Part shown: positions 21,633 through 34,290 of the stretch, one piece after another
How the letters are laid out: each line of letters opens with the position of its first letter
How positions within the stretch are numbered: the first letter of the stretch is position 1
Assembly (NCBI GenBank): GCA_024516155.1
Contig: JAJJXM010000019.1
Span: 558,001-622,000 of the forward strand
Origin: Pyronema omphalodes
Lineage: Eukaryota > Ascomycota > Pezizomycetes > Pezizales > Pyronemataceae
Length of the DNA stretch: 64,000 bases
Reading direction: 5' to 3'
Notes under the pieces: model-generated
The model's input: only the letters and a program-made list of their open reading frames with translations
Databases searched by the model: none
Told to the model about the DNA's origin: nothing
Translations under genes and position numbers: made by a program

Positions 21633-24605
21633 ATGCAGCTACTAACAGCAAAGCTCGCCTGTTTGGTGGCTCTGGTCGCTCAACTCGACTTGTCAAATGC
21701 TGTCAAACATGCCGACTTTAAAACTTGCTCTCAATCAGGATTCTGTAAACGTGGTCGCGACTTTGCCGACCGTGTCACCGCTGCTGGACCTGCCTGGACT
21801 CCCGAATACGAGCTTGCGAAGGATACCATTTCACTAAATGACGGAGTGTTGACGGCTACGGTGTTCAAGACAATTGATGAGAAGGATGGTGGAAAGGTGG
21901 AATTGCCGCTCAAGATGTCATTCTTGGTCAATAGTGTTGCAAGAGTACAGCTTGATGAAGCTAAGAGACAGAAGGGAGAGATTGAATTGAGACACGATAG
22001 TAAAGCTCGTAAGGAGCGATATAATGAGGCTGAGAAATTTGCATTGGTTGGTGGTACCAATTATGACGTGCATGCGAATATTTTGAACTCGGACGAGGGT
22101 TCTACAAAGATTCGATATGGATGGGATGGTCAGCAGGTTGTCATTGACTACAAGCCTTTCAAGATTTCCTTTATCAGAGATGGAGAGGTTCAGGCCGTTT
22201 TCAACCAGCGTAACTTTTTAACTATGGAACATTGGAGACCTAAGAAGGAATTGAAGGAGGGAGAGGAGGCTACTGTTGATGAGAGCACATGGTGGGACGA
22301 GTCATTTGGTGGCAACACAGACTCTAAGCCCAGAGGTTTGTCGATGTAACCCCGAGCTTGGAAGCTTTTATGTGTACTGACACTGGGTAGGTCCCGAGTC
22401 TATTGGTCTTGATATTACCTTCCCTGGTTACGAGCATGTCTACGGTATTCCTGAGCACGCCTCCAGCCTGTCCTTGAAGGAAACACGTGGTGGAGAAGGC
22501 AACTACGAAGAGCCATACCGTTTGTACAACGCTGATGTCTTCGAATATATCACCGACTCTCCCATGACTCTTTACGGTTCCATTCCCTTTATGCAAGCTG
22601 CCAAGAACGGTTCAACCGTAGGAGTCTTCTGGTTGAACTCCGCCGAGACCTGGGTGGATGTAACCAAAAGCAAGAAGAACCCTGCATCCCTCTCCAACGA
22701 GAAGCGGAGCACTCACACCCACTGGATGTCCGAGAGTGGTATTCTCGATGTCTTTTTCCTCCCCGGCCCCAACGCCGGACATGTCTATGAGCAGTACAGC
22801 GATCTTACTGGAACCACCACTCTCCCACCTCAATTCTCACTCGGTTACCACCAATGCAGATGGAACTATGTCTCCCAAGACGATGTCAAAGATGTCGACC
22901 GAAACTTTGACAAATTCGACATGCCATACGATGTAATTTGGTTGGACATTGAGTACACCGAAGACAAAAAATACTTCACCTGGGATCCATCCAACTTCAA
23001 AGACCCACTCTCAATGCAAAAGCAGCTCGATATGCGTGAGCGCAAACTAGTTGCTATCATCGACCCACACATCAAAAACGACCCCAATTACGCCATCAAT
23101 AAAGAGATGAACTCGGCGGGTTACGCAGTAAAAGATAAGCACGGCGAGAAATCCTTCGAAGGTTGGTGCTGGCCAGGATCATCCAACTGGGTAGACGGAT
23201 TAAACCCGAATGCTGTAACCTGGTGGAAATCCCTTTTCGACCTTAAACGTTTCCCCACCTGTAGCAAGAACGTACACATCTGGAACGACATGAACGAACC
23301 CTCAGTCTTCAACGGTCCTGAGATTACCATGCCCAAAGACAATCTCCACTATGGAAACTGGGAGCATCGTGATGTTCATAACATTGTTGGTATGGCATTC
23401 CACAATGCCACCTATGGAGGAATGATTGAACGAAATGGCCCCGGTAACGAGCTTCGTCCATTCGTTCTCACCCGATCCTTCTTCGCTGGCTCTCAAAGAA
23501 CCGCCGCTATGTGGACCGGAGATAACCAAGCCTCCTGGGAACACCTTGCTCAAGCATTCCCAATGATCCTTGCCCAGGGTATCGCTGGTATGCCATTTGC
23601 CGGAGCCGACGTCGGAGGGTTCTTCGGTAATCCGCCCCCTGAGCTTTTTACCCGCTGGTACCAATCCGGTGCATTCTACCCGTTCTTCCGTGGTCATGCT
23701 CATATCGATGCTAAGCGCCGTGAGCCATACCTTGTTGATGAACCGTACCGATCCATCGTGCGAGATGCTTTGCGTTTGAGGTACCAGTTACTACCGGTTT
23801 GGTATACTGCCTTCCAGAGGGCAAGTAAAGATGGCATGCCGGTTATTAGACCGCATTTCGTCATGTTCCCTAATGATCCGGAGGGATTTGCTATTGATGA
23901 TCAGTTCTTTGTTGGTGATTCCGGATTGCTTGTAAAGCCAATTGTTAAAGAGGGCCAGACGGATACTGAGGTTTACTTACCGGACGATGAGCCTTACTAT
24001 GATTACCAGGACTACAAGGTCTACAAGGGCAAAGGATGGCATAAGGTCCAGGCACCGTTGGAGAAGATTCCTTTGCTGGTTAGAGGAAGCCATATGGTCC
24101 CAAGAAAGGATAGACATAGACGCAGCGCAGGGTTAATGAAATTTGATCCTTACACATTAGTATTTGCGCTCAACAACGAGGTAAGCCGTTCCACCGTCTT
24201 TGTCGCTTGACGAAGTGTCTCTGGCATATTAACAACAAGTAGGGTAAATCCGGTGGACTTCTCTACGCTGATGACGGCGAAACCTTCTCGTACACAACCG
24301 GCTCCTACATCCGAAAATCCTATTCCTTCGACGGCCGCAATATCATCAGTCGTGACTTTGATGTTCCTGATGAACGTATTGACCCAGCGTTTGTTGATCG
24401 TATGAAGGATGTTAGGGTTGAGAAAATTATCTTGGTTGGTGTTCCGGATGATTGGAAGGATAAGAAGACGGTTATGGTTACGGATAAGGAGGGAGAATGG
24501 AAGGCAGATTTGGAGTTTAGGAAGGGTGACAAGGGATTTGCGAATGTGGCTACGATAAGAGATCCTAGAGCTAAGGTCGGCGGCGATTGGATTATCGAGT
24601 TGTAA
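21633..24605 (+). CDS. ROT2: ER alpha-glucosidase II catalytic (alpha) subunit, GH31
   Basis: Exons 21633-22335, 22391-24180 and 24243-24605 give 951 residues; the introns are 55 nt (CTGAC branch) and 62 nt. The enzyme trims the two inner alpha-1,3 glucoses from N-glycans in the ER, controlling calnexin-cycle folding; its partner is the beta subunit, not seen here. An N-terminal signal peptide (LLTAKLACLVALVAQLDLSNA) precedes the glucosidase-II-specific FKTCSQSGFCKRGR. GH31 signatures are present: catalytic nucleophile Asp534 in IWNDMNEPSVF, acid Asp612 in MWTGDN, GYHQCRWNY and GADVGGFFG. The C-terminal beta-sandwich is complete, ending GGDWIIEL. No HDEL-type signal is present, as expected when the beta subunit provides retention. 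Confidence 0.96.
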
Positions 24606-24966
24606 AAAGAGGCAGCGGAGTGTATAGGGGAGTAATGGGACGAGGAGGATGTTAGATGGTTTGAAAGGCAGAAGAACACGGAGATAACTAAATTAAATTG
24701 AACAACGCAAAGGAAGAGTGTATATATCTATTCTTATCGACCCGATCATCCAAGGAGTCTATGTGTAACCCGTTCATTCATTCCTATTTATCGAAGGGCT
24801 ATCGTTCCCAATGTCCTCGTGTAATCACTTGGATTGATTATTATTCTCCATCCAAACATCCCCAAATTAAGAGGACAGGGGAGGGAGGAGGATAGCCGGC
24901 GAGGTTATCCCCAGGCGAACAGGGCCCCAAGATACGACGATGCGCAGGAACATCAGCCTGATAACA

Positions 24967-25187
24967 GAAAAAAAAAACAGAAAAAAAAAAACAGAAAAAA
25001 AAAAACAGAAAAAAAAAAACAGAAAAAAAAAACAGAAAAAAAAAAACAGAAAAAAAAAAACAGAAAAAAAAAAACAGAAAAAAAAAAACAGAAAAAAAAA
25101 ACAGAAAAAAAAAACAGAAAAAAAAACAGAAAAAAAAAACAGAAAAAAAAACAGAAAAAAAAAACAGAAAAAAAAAACAGAAAAAAA
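24967..25187. repeat. (CAG + A7-10) minisatellite
   Basis: About 18 copies of CAG followed by seven to ten adenines. Every frame across it is an artefact: Lys/Arg-rich on plus, Phe-rich on minus. The tract is intergenic and likely length-variable. Confidence 0.9.
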
Positions 25188-25863
25188 GAATTGGACAACA
25201 TAAACCCCACATAGAATTACGCGCGGATTGAAAGCGCACGCTTAAAGAGAGCACACGCGGATGAAGAAGCGATTAAATGTACATACTAAAATCTCGATGC
25301 TAATAATTGCAACGTTATGGTAAACAAAGAGTACAATGCTTTAATTGAGATATTTGGGGAGGAACTACGAACCAATCTTCCTGTTAGAGATAGATATAGG
25401 GCAGGTTATAGGCCTCAATCGAAATATCTGAATTTTGATCCTTGATTGTACTGTACGACGGATAAGTTTTTCAAGACTCATGTATACAGTAGGATCCTTT
25501 TCATAGCAACTACTTGGAAAATTAGGACGGATGGATTTGCTCAAAATTCGCGATATATTTTAGTATTGTATAGCAATGATGAAAAGGATTTCCATCACCA
25601 GCAGAATTGTATGGCTCAATCCTCCTCATCGCGACATATATAGCAAGTAGCGAGTTCATTTCCAGTACATATAAAGAAACATAGAAATATCCTCAAGATC
25701 AAACTAGCTGAACAGACAGCTTCAACCTCAAGGTTCAAGCTCAGAGCTCCTGCATATAAGCCCCTACATATGTACAGAACCTCTACCACCCACCCCGCAC
25801 AATAATGTTTTTGTATCATCCATATGTAACTTCATAATCAACACCGCCCCACAACAAAGATTA

Positions 25864-25912
25864 CTTATTTTATCTTATCTTATCTTTCTTATCTTTCTTA
25901 TCTTATCTCTCT
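25864..25912. promoter_or_regulatory. Cluster of GATA-factor-type sites
   Basis: Six TATC motifs (GATA on the minus strand, mostly AGATAA) fall within about 50 bp, some 490-530 bp upstream of the start at 26395. HGATAR is the consensus of fungal GATA factors (nitrogen, iron and light regulators). The cluster could also be a plain TTATC microsatellite. Confidence 0.4.
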
Positions 25913-26394
25913 CCAGAGAAACAACTATCATCTCATTTCCGCACACGCATCCGACCAACCACTCCACATCAACCACACTAACCGCGGCTCAAGAACCTTA
26001 AACCAAGCTAAGCAAAGCTAAGCTAAGCTCATCCAGCTCAGCCCTGCGCCCGTCGCGAGGAGGGGAGGTTAAGCAAGCAAGCAAGCAAGCATCACGCGTC
26101 GTTTGGACTCGGGAGGAGAGCTAGGAGATCCACGCCCCTCTTCAGCCACCAGGGCACCAGGGCACCACCGAAGTCGAACCACCGAACCACAGCACCGCAA
26201 GTTGCGATTCAGGGCGGAACCCCACCCTCCCCCCCCAACCCCCAACCCTCTCACACACGCCGGCAACCCACCAAAACCTCGCCGGCACCAGCAAGCAAGC
26301 AAACACCCGCTGCAAGCAAGAAAGCTAGAAAGCTAGAAAGCAAGAAAGAAATCAAAAAATCATAGACTCGGTTGTATCGGACAAGCAAAACAAT

Positions 26395-28217
26395 ATGCTC
26401 GGAGATGCAGATGATCCGGGTGTAGGGGTTAGTAACAGTAATAGTAACAGTTCAAGCGAGCACTTGGCGGTTACTGGCAGCAACAGCAATACCAATACAC
26501 CAAGCAATACCACCAATACCAATACGGATGCCACAAACTCAGGAACCTTCGGAAACTGGAGCAACCAAGAATCCTGGGTGCCCACCACAGCTCGAGATTC
26601 ACTCCAGGATTCATTGTTAAGTTTGACTAGACGTCATTCGTTGCCTACACATGCTGCGTTGGTTGGGTTATTGGGGAGATTTGGGCGCGGTGGACGTGCT
26701 AGGGATGGGATTGCGGCCACTGATACCAACACGGCAACTATGAGAGATATCGCTGTTGCCCCGGCTTCAACTGGCATTGCAAGATCGAGAAGTAATTCCT
26801 TTGCGGTAGGAACAGCGGCGGCGGCGGATAGATATAAATATGGACATCGACACACAAGATCAGAAGCGGATCATCAACCGGTCGTAGTGGTGAAGAATTA
26901 TCAGCCGCCTAGAACTCAGGTTTCTAGGGTTGTTGAAGAGGAGGAGGAAATGGAGGTTGCCCTGCCGAAGATTGATGATTTTTCTTGGGGTGCGATTTTG
27001 AAGAGTGTTGATCCTCAAGGTAGGTTTTGTTTTTATGGACAGATAGCTAGGGAAGCTGTAGCTATCAATTTCTCCGCAGATGTCTTGTTAAGATACGGTT
27101 ACTGACAGAAAATACAGTCAATGCAACTCTAGCTAGTATCAGTACCCTATCAACTACCTTCCAAGATACTCTTCGACATGAGGTTTCCGCTTTATCCAGT
27201 ACACAATCCGCCTTGGACACCCGGATTAAAGAAACCGACGCTCTTGCTGCTCGTGTCTTAAAAACCACCAAGGCCCGCGTCGACAGTCTACACAACTCCT
27301 CCAGCGGTCTCAAAGGCGGTGCCGCGGTAGATGCGTTGGCGGATGCCACCGAAGCAACCCACACCCTAATAACCTCCATCATCTCCACCCTACTAGCAAT
27401 CGACGAAATGCTTCCCCCACCAGACCGTTTAAGTCCCGAAAACTCAGCCCATAAGAAACACTACCCACGCTTACACTCTCTACTTCTCGGAAAAGCCACT
27501 GAACTTAATTTGTGTTTCAAATCTGGACGCAGCGAAAGAAATGGGAAACGTCCTTCTACAGCTGATGCCGGCAATGGGTTTCCCTCTTCTATGCCCGAGT
27601 TCTCTTCCTCAGATCTTAACCAACCCCCACATTTAAGACGCCGCATGTCATCTAGTTCCTGCCTCTTATTGTCTGGCAGCGGAGGAGGAGCCGGGGGCGG
27701 TGGAGGAACTGCTAGAGCCCCACCGCCACAACTACAGTTGAAAACTATTCTTCCAAGCTCGGAAATGTATGATGAAGATGAAGGATCTTATTTCCCTATC
27801 GCACCAAGAACAGCAACTGGAATTTCCTTGGCGACAAGTAATGCCAGTGTTACCTCAGGAGGAAGAAGAGCTAGTAGAGGATCTGCATGGGGTGGTGCAG
27901 CTTCTTCTATTAGGCGGCAGTTTAGGAGGATTGATGAAGCAGGTGGTGAAGGAAGTAGTGCGGTGGTTGAGGATGGAGAGGAAAGCCCAATGACGCCGGA
28001 TATGCCGGCTACGCCACATACCCCGTTGTCGCCGAAGAGGTCGTTTAGGAGATCGAGTGGAAGCTGGTCGGGGTTTGGGTGGCTGGGAAGATGGGAGGAG
28101 GAAGAGGAGGAATCGGCAGAAGATCGATTGAGGGATGTTTTGGAGAGGATGGAGATGCAGAGGAGGAAGCAGACTCGGGACTTAAAGGGAAAGGGGAAGG
28201 GAAAGCTGGTTGCGTAG
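26395..28217 (+). CDS. Uncharacterised Ser/Asn-rich fungal protein with central helical region
   Basis: Exons 26395-27019 and 27118-28217 give 574 residues; the 98-nt intron has an ACTGAC branch and keeps frame. I do not recognise a named family. Residues 1-190 are low-complexity (Asn/Ser/Thr repeats, an RSRSNS stretch). A conserved-looking segment, DDFSWGAILKSVDPQ, leads across the intron into a long amphipathic helical region (about 208-330) with ALSSTQSALDTRIKETDALA and TKARVDSLHNS, suggesting a coiled coil. The C-terminal half is Ser/Pro-rich with Gly runs and possible proline-directed phosphosites (SPMTPD, TPHTPLSPKR), ending in a basic tail, DLKGKGKGKLVA. There is no signal peptide or membrane span, so it is probably cytoplasmic or nuclear. 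Confidence 0.75.
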
Positions 28218-29257
28218 TCATGGTTGAGTGAAGATAGGTTGGAAGCTTTGGTAGTGCTGGTAGTTGCTTGAAAGGGCGCTAAGGAGGTTATGGTTGTTTA
28301 CGAGTTTAACGATGTTAATTAAGAGAGAGGGTTGTAGTTATTGTAGTGTTTTTATAGGCCTTTGTAGTGTTTCTGTCGTCTTCTGTTTTGTCTTGTTTTG
28401 GGCTAGGTTTTTCTTGTAGGATTCTTTCTTCCTTTTTTAGCGACTGGCATTGTTTTTCTATTTTTTTTTATCATAGCGAGCGTCGGGTTTTCTTTCTCTT
28501 TCTTTCTTTTTTTGTTTGAATTGGGTTGAATTGGATTGGGGGGTTTTTTTTTTTGGTTCGATTAGTTTAGCGTAGCTACTATACGAAACTTTGATAAGTT
28601 TCCGTATGCAGTAATGCATTCTGAATTATTCTTTTTCTACATATTTCAATTGAGTATTTTTGTTTTGTTTTGTGTGTGGGATGTGATTTTGATTCAAATC
28701 AATAAGGGCTCATTATCTGACGTCATTTATACCATCTCTTACTAACCTAGGAATCCAATCTAGAGTACTTATAAATATACTGAATCCAAACAATAACCCT
28801 CTTGAAACACATTTTTTATGGGGCCCATATCTACCTCATACTCATCAAGCTTCCTTTCCTATCTCTTTTATCCCTCATACATATCCCTCATGTACTTCTT
28901 ATCCCCCACCCACTGTTAGTGTGGCAAAAGCGCGCCTATGTACGGCCCTACACGCCCTGCATAAAACCAAATCACATGATTCAACCGTGTCAACCCTCGT
29001 GTCCAGCATAGCAGCAGAGCACCCCTGCGCTACCGGTCCCCCTCCATACATAGTCCAACTCGACAACAAAACGCGACTTATCTGCGCCGAACCACGCCAA
29101 CTCAACCGCAACCGCAAACCCACCGCCATATGCTACCGTAAATAATAACCACCACGAACGAACCATCACCATCACAAACCGCAACCACCACCACGAACCA
29201 GCATAAGTCACCGCAGAAGCTCAGACGTAGGAAAGCAAGCTTAGGAAAAGCTCAAGA
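28218..29257. other. Intergenic region
   Basis: The stretch is T-rich downstream of the previous gene (runs near 28450-28555) and CA/AC-rich upstream of the HDA gene, with an ACCACCACGAACC-type leader near 29150-29200. No gene seen. Confidence 0.5.
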
Positions 29258-32200
29258 ATGGATAGCAACACCCCCGGGACAGAGCTGAATGACTTTTCGG
29301 GTCCTCAAGCTTTCCCATTACCGGGTGGAGTACAGTCGGCTCAGACGGTTCAGACGGGGTTTGAGACGGGTTCAGCAGCGCCGCCGCCGGCACCAGCACC
29401 AGCACCAGCACCACCACCGCCGCCTCCGTCGCAGCTGCCACAGCTGCTGCTGCCGAATTGTATACCGCAGCAGCAGGCTCAAAAACAAGCTCAGCAGCAG
29501 GCTCTGCAGCTACAGCGGCAGCAGCAGAAACAGCAGCAGATGCAGCAGCAAGTCCAGCAGACGCAGCAACCTCAGCAGACACAGCAACACCCGCAACAGC
29601 AACCTCAGCAGCCGCAACAAGGTCAACTCACGACCCATAACCAGAATCAGTCTCAGAATACCCCAGCTACTACCCCTACAACAGCAGAAGGGGTTCTTAA
29701 TGGTTTCAGTTCCAGTCCGGTTATTATTTCGGGTTCATCTTCGGTTTCGCCGGTTCTATCCGGTGCAGGTGGGTTGCAACAGGGTCAGATGAGTGGGATT
29801 CAACAGGGACAGTTGAATCCGGTCGCCCAACAGAGCGGTTCTCAGGTTGGACAGCAGCTTGGACAGCAGAATTTTCAACAGCCAGTTATACCGCTGCAGA
29901 AATCTGCACCGGCTCCCCAGTTTGCTCAGGCTCCCCAGTTTCTGCAGGCTCCCCAGTTTCTGCAGGCTCCCCAGTTTCTGCAGGCTCCCCAGTCTTCACA
30001 GGCTGCGCAGATTCCCCAGTCTTCGCAGGCACATTTCCCGCAATCAAATCAGCCAATTATATACCCACCTCCATCATCTGAACGCGAACAACCTCAGCGT
30101 TCATTTCTTTGGAGCTTACGTCAAGAAATTAATAAATGTCGAGAAAAATGTGACGAAAACTTGAAGATAGAAATGAAGAAGCTGGAGGAGAAGTGGAAGG
30201 CTGCTAATGCTATAAAGTCTGCGCATTTGACCATGCCTCTGGGTTCGTTGTCGACGGGACTTAACTCTCAACAACCTGTCTACATTTCCTCCTCTCCTCT
30301 TGAACCTACCTACGCTACTGTCGTTACTTCATCTTCAAGCCACTTCAGAATTCCGGAACTAAACGATGATGAATATCCGGTGTTGTTACCTATGACTAAA
30401 TATCAGAGGGAAGTCTATCTATCTAAGATAGAGGAATGTATGCATGCGTTGGATCATTATCTTGATTCCTCGGAGCGAGAAAATCCTGATATTGCTGAAC
30501 CGGTTTACCATTTGGTTGAGAGATTGGTGAAGGTTGGTAGCCATCCAAAATTGGCTCAAAACGAAGATCTTGGAAAGGAGAGTACAGAGGACCTTTGGGA
30601 ATGGAGTTCCAAGTTGTCTTTTTTGAAGGAGTTGATTGATAAAGTTGCGGATGAGAGCATTAAAATTGGTATTGTGGCGCATGATGAGGCCTCAGTCGTA
30701 AGTTGCTTTCTAATCGCGCTGACATATCATATGGGGATTAGGCTAACGTTTTTCGGGACAGAATTTATTGGAGTTGTTGTGTAGGAGTCTGAAGGTGACC
30801 TATAGAAGAATGGACAGAATGACACTGCTACCGGAAATTGGGGACGAACGTGGTATGGTTCAAGTATATCTAGTCTCCATGGAGTCACAGGGAGCAGTCG
30901 GGGTTCGTGACAAACATCTTCTGGCTCTTTAATACCCTACTAACCCCTCTATAGGCTGCTTGCCAGCTGGTAATAGCTCTTGATGGATCCTGGGATGCAA
31001 ACAACTACACAATCAAGCAACTGCGCGCAAACCCCTACGATCCTAGCAAGCAAGCTCCTGTTATCCGTCTAATCAACATCAATGCAATCGATCACACACT
31101 TCTCAGCTTGGATGAAGCAGCCCCAGGTTTTCAATCACTATACCACATGGCGCTTGCTGTTAAAGGCCTACGAGATAGCGCCGGTGTATTACCAGAATCC
31201 CTGGACACCGTTACGAGCCCGGTGGATGCTGTATCAGCCTGGATTGTAACCCGTTGCCAATCTGAATACCCATTACCTACGAAATTACCTTGTATCGCGG
31301 AATTCGACATTCACACCCTGGCAAAGGTCGAATCACCAGAACAACCACAAGCAACATCCAGAAAGCGACTTTCATCTCCTGACACAGACGATTCCCGGAA
31401 GCGTCAACAACTCGAAAGTGACGGCAACGTAAAAATGCAAGACCCATCCGAAGTACTTCATCCGGAAGAAGGAGAAGAAGATGCAAAAATGGACGTAACC
31501 ATGGACCTTGATGCCACCGACACTGAATCCGAACCCGATATCTACCGCCACCGGCCAAAAGTTAGCACTCCAATCCTCCGGTCCCTAGATTCCATCCCGC
31601 CGGAGAAACAAACCCCGGCACAATTATTATCCTCCTACAAGCTCCTTCTATCGGAAATCCAAAACTTGCAAGCTGTGCATGCCCAATACAAGACCTGGGG
31701 ATCTCGATTACAAAGTGCGTACGAGTCACAACGTAGCGAAATCGCCGCCTTAAAATCCGAGCTTAGTAAACTCAAATCCGAAAGCGAAGGTGCCAAAAAC
31801 CAAGGCAAAAGAGACCGAGAAAGTAACACTGTTTTACGGGGGGAGATCAATCAACTTAATGCAACATTAAGAGACACAGAACCCGTGTTATCAAAAGAGG
31901 TCCAGGATCTTAAGAAAAAATTAAATAACCTAAAAGGAATGGAAAAAGAGGCCGAGTTTGCTAGGGAACAATACCAAAATTGTTCTGCTGCAGCCGCAGA
32001 AATGAAACGGGATTTGGATAAACTTACAACAGAAAACGAAGACCTGAAAAGAAAAGCGGATTTCAGAGTCGTGGAACTCCAAAAATTGAGTAACGAAAGA
32101 GCCATAGAAATGTGGCAGGAGGAAAAACAGAAATTGAAAGAAAAGCTTAAGGAAAGAGAAGATAGGATCCAGAGATTGGAAAATAGAGAAGCTAGTGTGG

Positions 32201-32295
32201 TCAAAAGATCCGTCGGAAGAAGAGTGGGAAGTCCCGCTTATGGAAGTAGGGGAAATTCTCCCGCGATTGGTGGAAGAGAAAGAAGGGATTTGTAA
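29258..32295 (+). CDS. Class II histone deacetylase complex subunit, HDA2/3-like
   Basis: Exons 29258-30697, 30762-30863 and 30955-32295 give 960 residues. The introns are 64 and 91 nt; the second has a perfect TACTAAC. The N-terminal 280 residues are Gln/Pro-rich, including a four-copy 18-bp repeat encoding APQFLQ (about 29920-29990). The HDA2/3 helicase-like domain starts near residue 370 (DDEYPVLLPMTKYQREVYLS) and runs to about 620 (ACQLVIALDGSWDANNYTIK, VIRLININAIDHTLL). After an acidic linker, residues of about 690-930 form a long coiled coil, ending in a basic Ser/Gly tail. In yeast, Hda2 and Hda3 scaffold the Hda1 deacetylase on chromatin. Filamentous fungi have one or two such subunits; which one this is, I cannot tell. 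Confidence 0.82.
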
Positions 32296-32697
32296 TTGCT
32301 TATCCGGAATCAATTGATACATCATCATGTACGGCACTTTTTTGGGGGGGGGCGGTGGGGCGTTAGGGTGTCTTTTTTTTGTCTTTGTCTTTGTCACTGT
32401 CTTGCTCTTGGTCATTGCCTACGGTCTTGATTACATAATCCGTTTTCTGTGTCGCTTGTGCTGTACTCTACATTGAATACCCTACGATACCAACCCTTAC
32501 CTCTGATTGGGTTTAATCTTTTTTGTTTTTTTTTGTTGCTGAATCTGGAAGACAATTTTTGCACTCTCCGCACTTTTCTACGGAAAGCATTTGGAGTATG
32601 TAATGTGATATAATGGATATCGTAAGGGGTTCTTTAAGAAATTTTGATGCAAAAAATGTGCAAACATTACCCCTATGGTACAAGAAAACGAGTGAGA

Positions 32698-33300
32698 GTG
32701 GTTTAGTTCAAACACCTTCGTGGTTTAGCTAAACACCGAAAGTGTTTAGTTAAACACCCTAAACACCAAAGTTGTTTAGTCTGATTTAAGGTGTTTAGCT
32801 AAACCACCCATCGTTGTTTCAAAGTGTTTAGTTAAACACCCCTAAACACCGAAGTTGTTTAGTTAAACAACTACCTTGATTTTTTTTTTTTGTGGGGTTT
32901 ATTTAAACACCCTAGGGGTGTTTAAATAAACACCTTCTTTTTCGCTTATTCTTCGGTATTTATTTAAACATCCTAGGGGTGTTTAGATAAACACCCTAGA
33001 GGTGTTTAAGGATGTTTAAATAAACACCTTCTTTTTCGCTTATTCTTTGGTGTTTATTTAAACACCCTAGGGGTGTTTGAGGATGTTTAAATAAACACCT
33101 TCTTTTTTCGCTTATTCTTTGGTGTTTATTTAAACACCCTAGGGGTGTTTAAGGATGTTTAAATAAACACCTTCTTTTTTACATATTCTTTGGGGTTTAT
33201 TTAAACACCCTAGGGGTGTTTAAATAAACACCTTCTTCTTCGCCTATTCTTCGGGGTTTATTTGAACTATCCTCTGACGTTTAAATAAACATCTACAGTC
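32698..33300. repeat. Tandem GTGTTTA/TAAACAC palindromic repeats
   Basis: About six imperfect units of 60-90 bp start near 32888. Each contains TTTATTTAAACACCCTAGG, its near reverse complement (GGGGTGTTTAAATAAACACC) and the spacer TTCTTTTTCGCTTATTCTT. Each unit can fold on itself. An upstream segment (32698-32880) has looser TTTAGTTAAACACC motifs. The block is non-coding and lies 3' of the HDA2/3-like gene. Confidence 0.85.
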
Positions 33301-33983
33301 CACTTCCTAGGGATGGCGTTTCCATGGTTCATATAAATCACCCTGCAGTGTTCTACTGAACATTCAGTTTTAACCTGTAGAGCTGTGTTCTGTTTTTGTT
33401 TGTTGATGGAAGTGGATATTGCCTTAGTGCGCATCCCTTCCTTATGTTCTGTTCGTTCTGCCGTTGTTGTTCCTCGTTCTTCATCCATTTCATTCACTTG
33501 TTTCTCCACCTCCATCTTTCCCTCTTGTTTGACTGTAAGTTTTTCCTCATGTCAAATGTTTGTCCCTCAACAGAATTTGCTAGTTCATACACCATACACC
33601 ACCGGAGGGAAAAAAGAGAGAGAGAGGGGGAATTGGGATATGAACTTCTAGATACTCGCTGAGTCAAGTACTGCAAACCAACCCCACAAATATCCACAAT
33701 GCTAACCAGACAAACAGGATGCTCAGAAAACCTAAGTCTATTTATTGAAGCGATCCATGATTCCAGCATATGTAAGGGTCAATTAAAAAAGGCACACAGC
33801 GAATGGTACTACACAGAGAGCAGGAGCAGGAGTAGGAGGGGTGAGGTGGGAGGTGGGAGGTTCCTGTATGTATAGATAGAGGACCTGGCAATAGCTAGAG
33901 ACATGTTATATAATGAGCGAGTGGTTTAGTAATTAATTTAAAACATTTAAAAAATATCTGAGGTGCTTGATCAAACCACTATT
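33301..33983. other. Non-repetitive spacer inside the GTGTTTA block
   Basis: Frames on both strands (for example 33385-33651) have no recognisable domain and no plausible gene structure. I see nothing else. Confidence 0.4.
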
Positions 33984-34290
33984 GTGCAAGGTGTTTAAAT
34001 CGGTGTTTAAAGGTGTTTAGTAGGTGTTTAAATCGGTGTTTAAAGGTGTTTAGATCGGTGTTTAAAGGTGTTTAGAGGTGTTTAAATCGGTGTTTAAAGG
34101 TGTTTAAATCGGTGTTTAAATCGTTGTTTAAAGAGGTGTTTAGTAGGTGTTTAAAGGTGTTTAGTAGGTGTTTAAAGAGATGTTTAGTAGGTGTTTAAAG
34201 GTGTTTAGTAGGTGTTTAAAGAGGTGTTTAGTAAATGAATTTTGCGGGTGTTTGAATTAAACACCTTTTGTGGTTTAAAGTGTGGTTTGA
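33984..34290. repeat. Direct GGTGTTTAAA repeat tract
   Basis: More than 20 head-to-tail copies of a 9-13-bp unit (GGTGTTTAAATC, GGTGTTTAGTA, GGTGTTTAAA), nearly all in the same orientation. The core matches the inverted units at 32888-33300. It lies downstream of the p24 gene 3' end and is non-coding. Confidence 0.85.

Larger units (their letters stand above)
24606..26394. other. Intergenic region with microsatellite and gene-26395 promoter
   Basis: This 1.8 kb has no supported gene. It holds the glucosidase 3' UTR, the A-rich minisatellite at 24967-25187, a GATA-type site cluster at 25864-25912, and AAGC-rich leader repeats near 26005-26095 and 26290-26345. Confidence 0.5.

Noticed and set aside
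23302..23703. 133-codon minus-strand frame within glucosidase II
   Set aside because: Antisense shadow of a strongly supported GH31 coding exon.
24940..25254. Lys-rich (plus) and Phe-rich (minus) frames
   Set aside because: They are translations of the CAG-A(n) minisatellite, with no start context or flanking exons.
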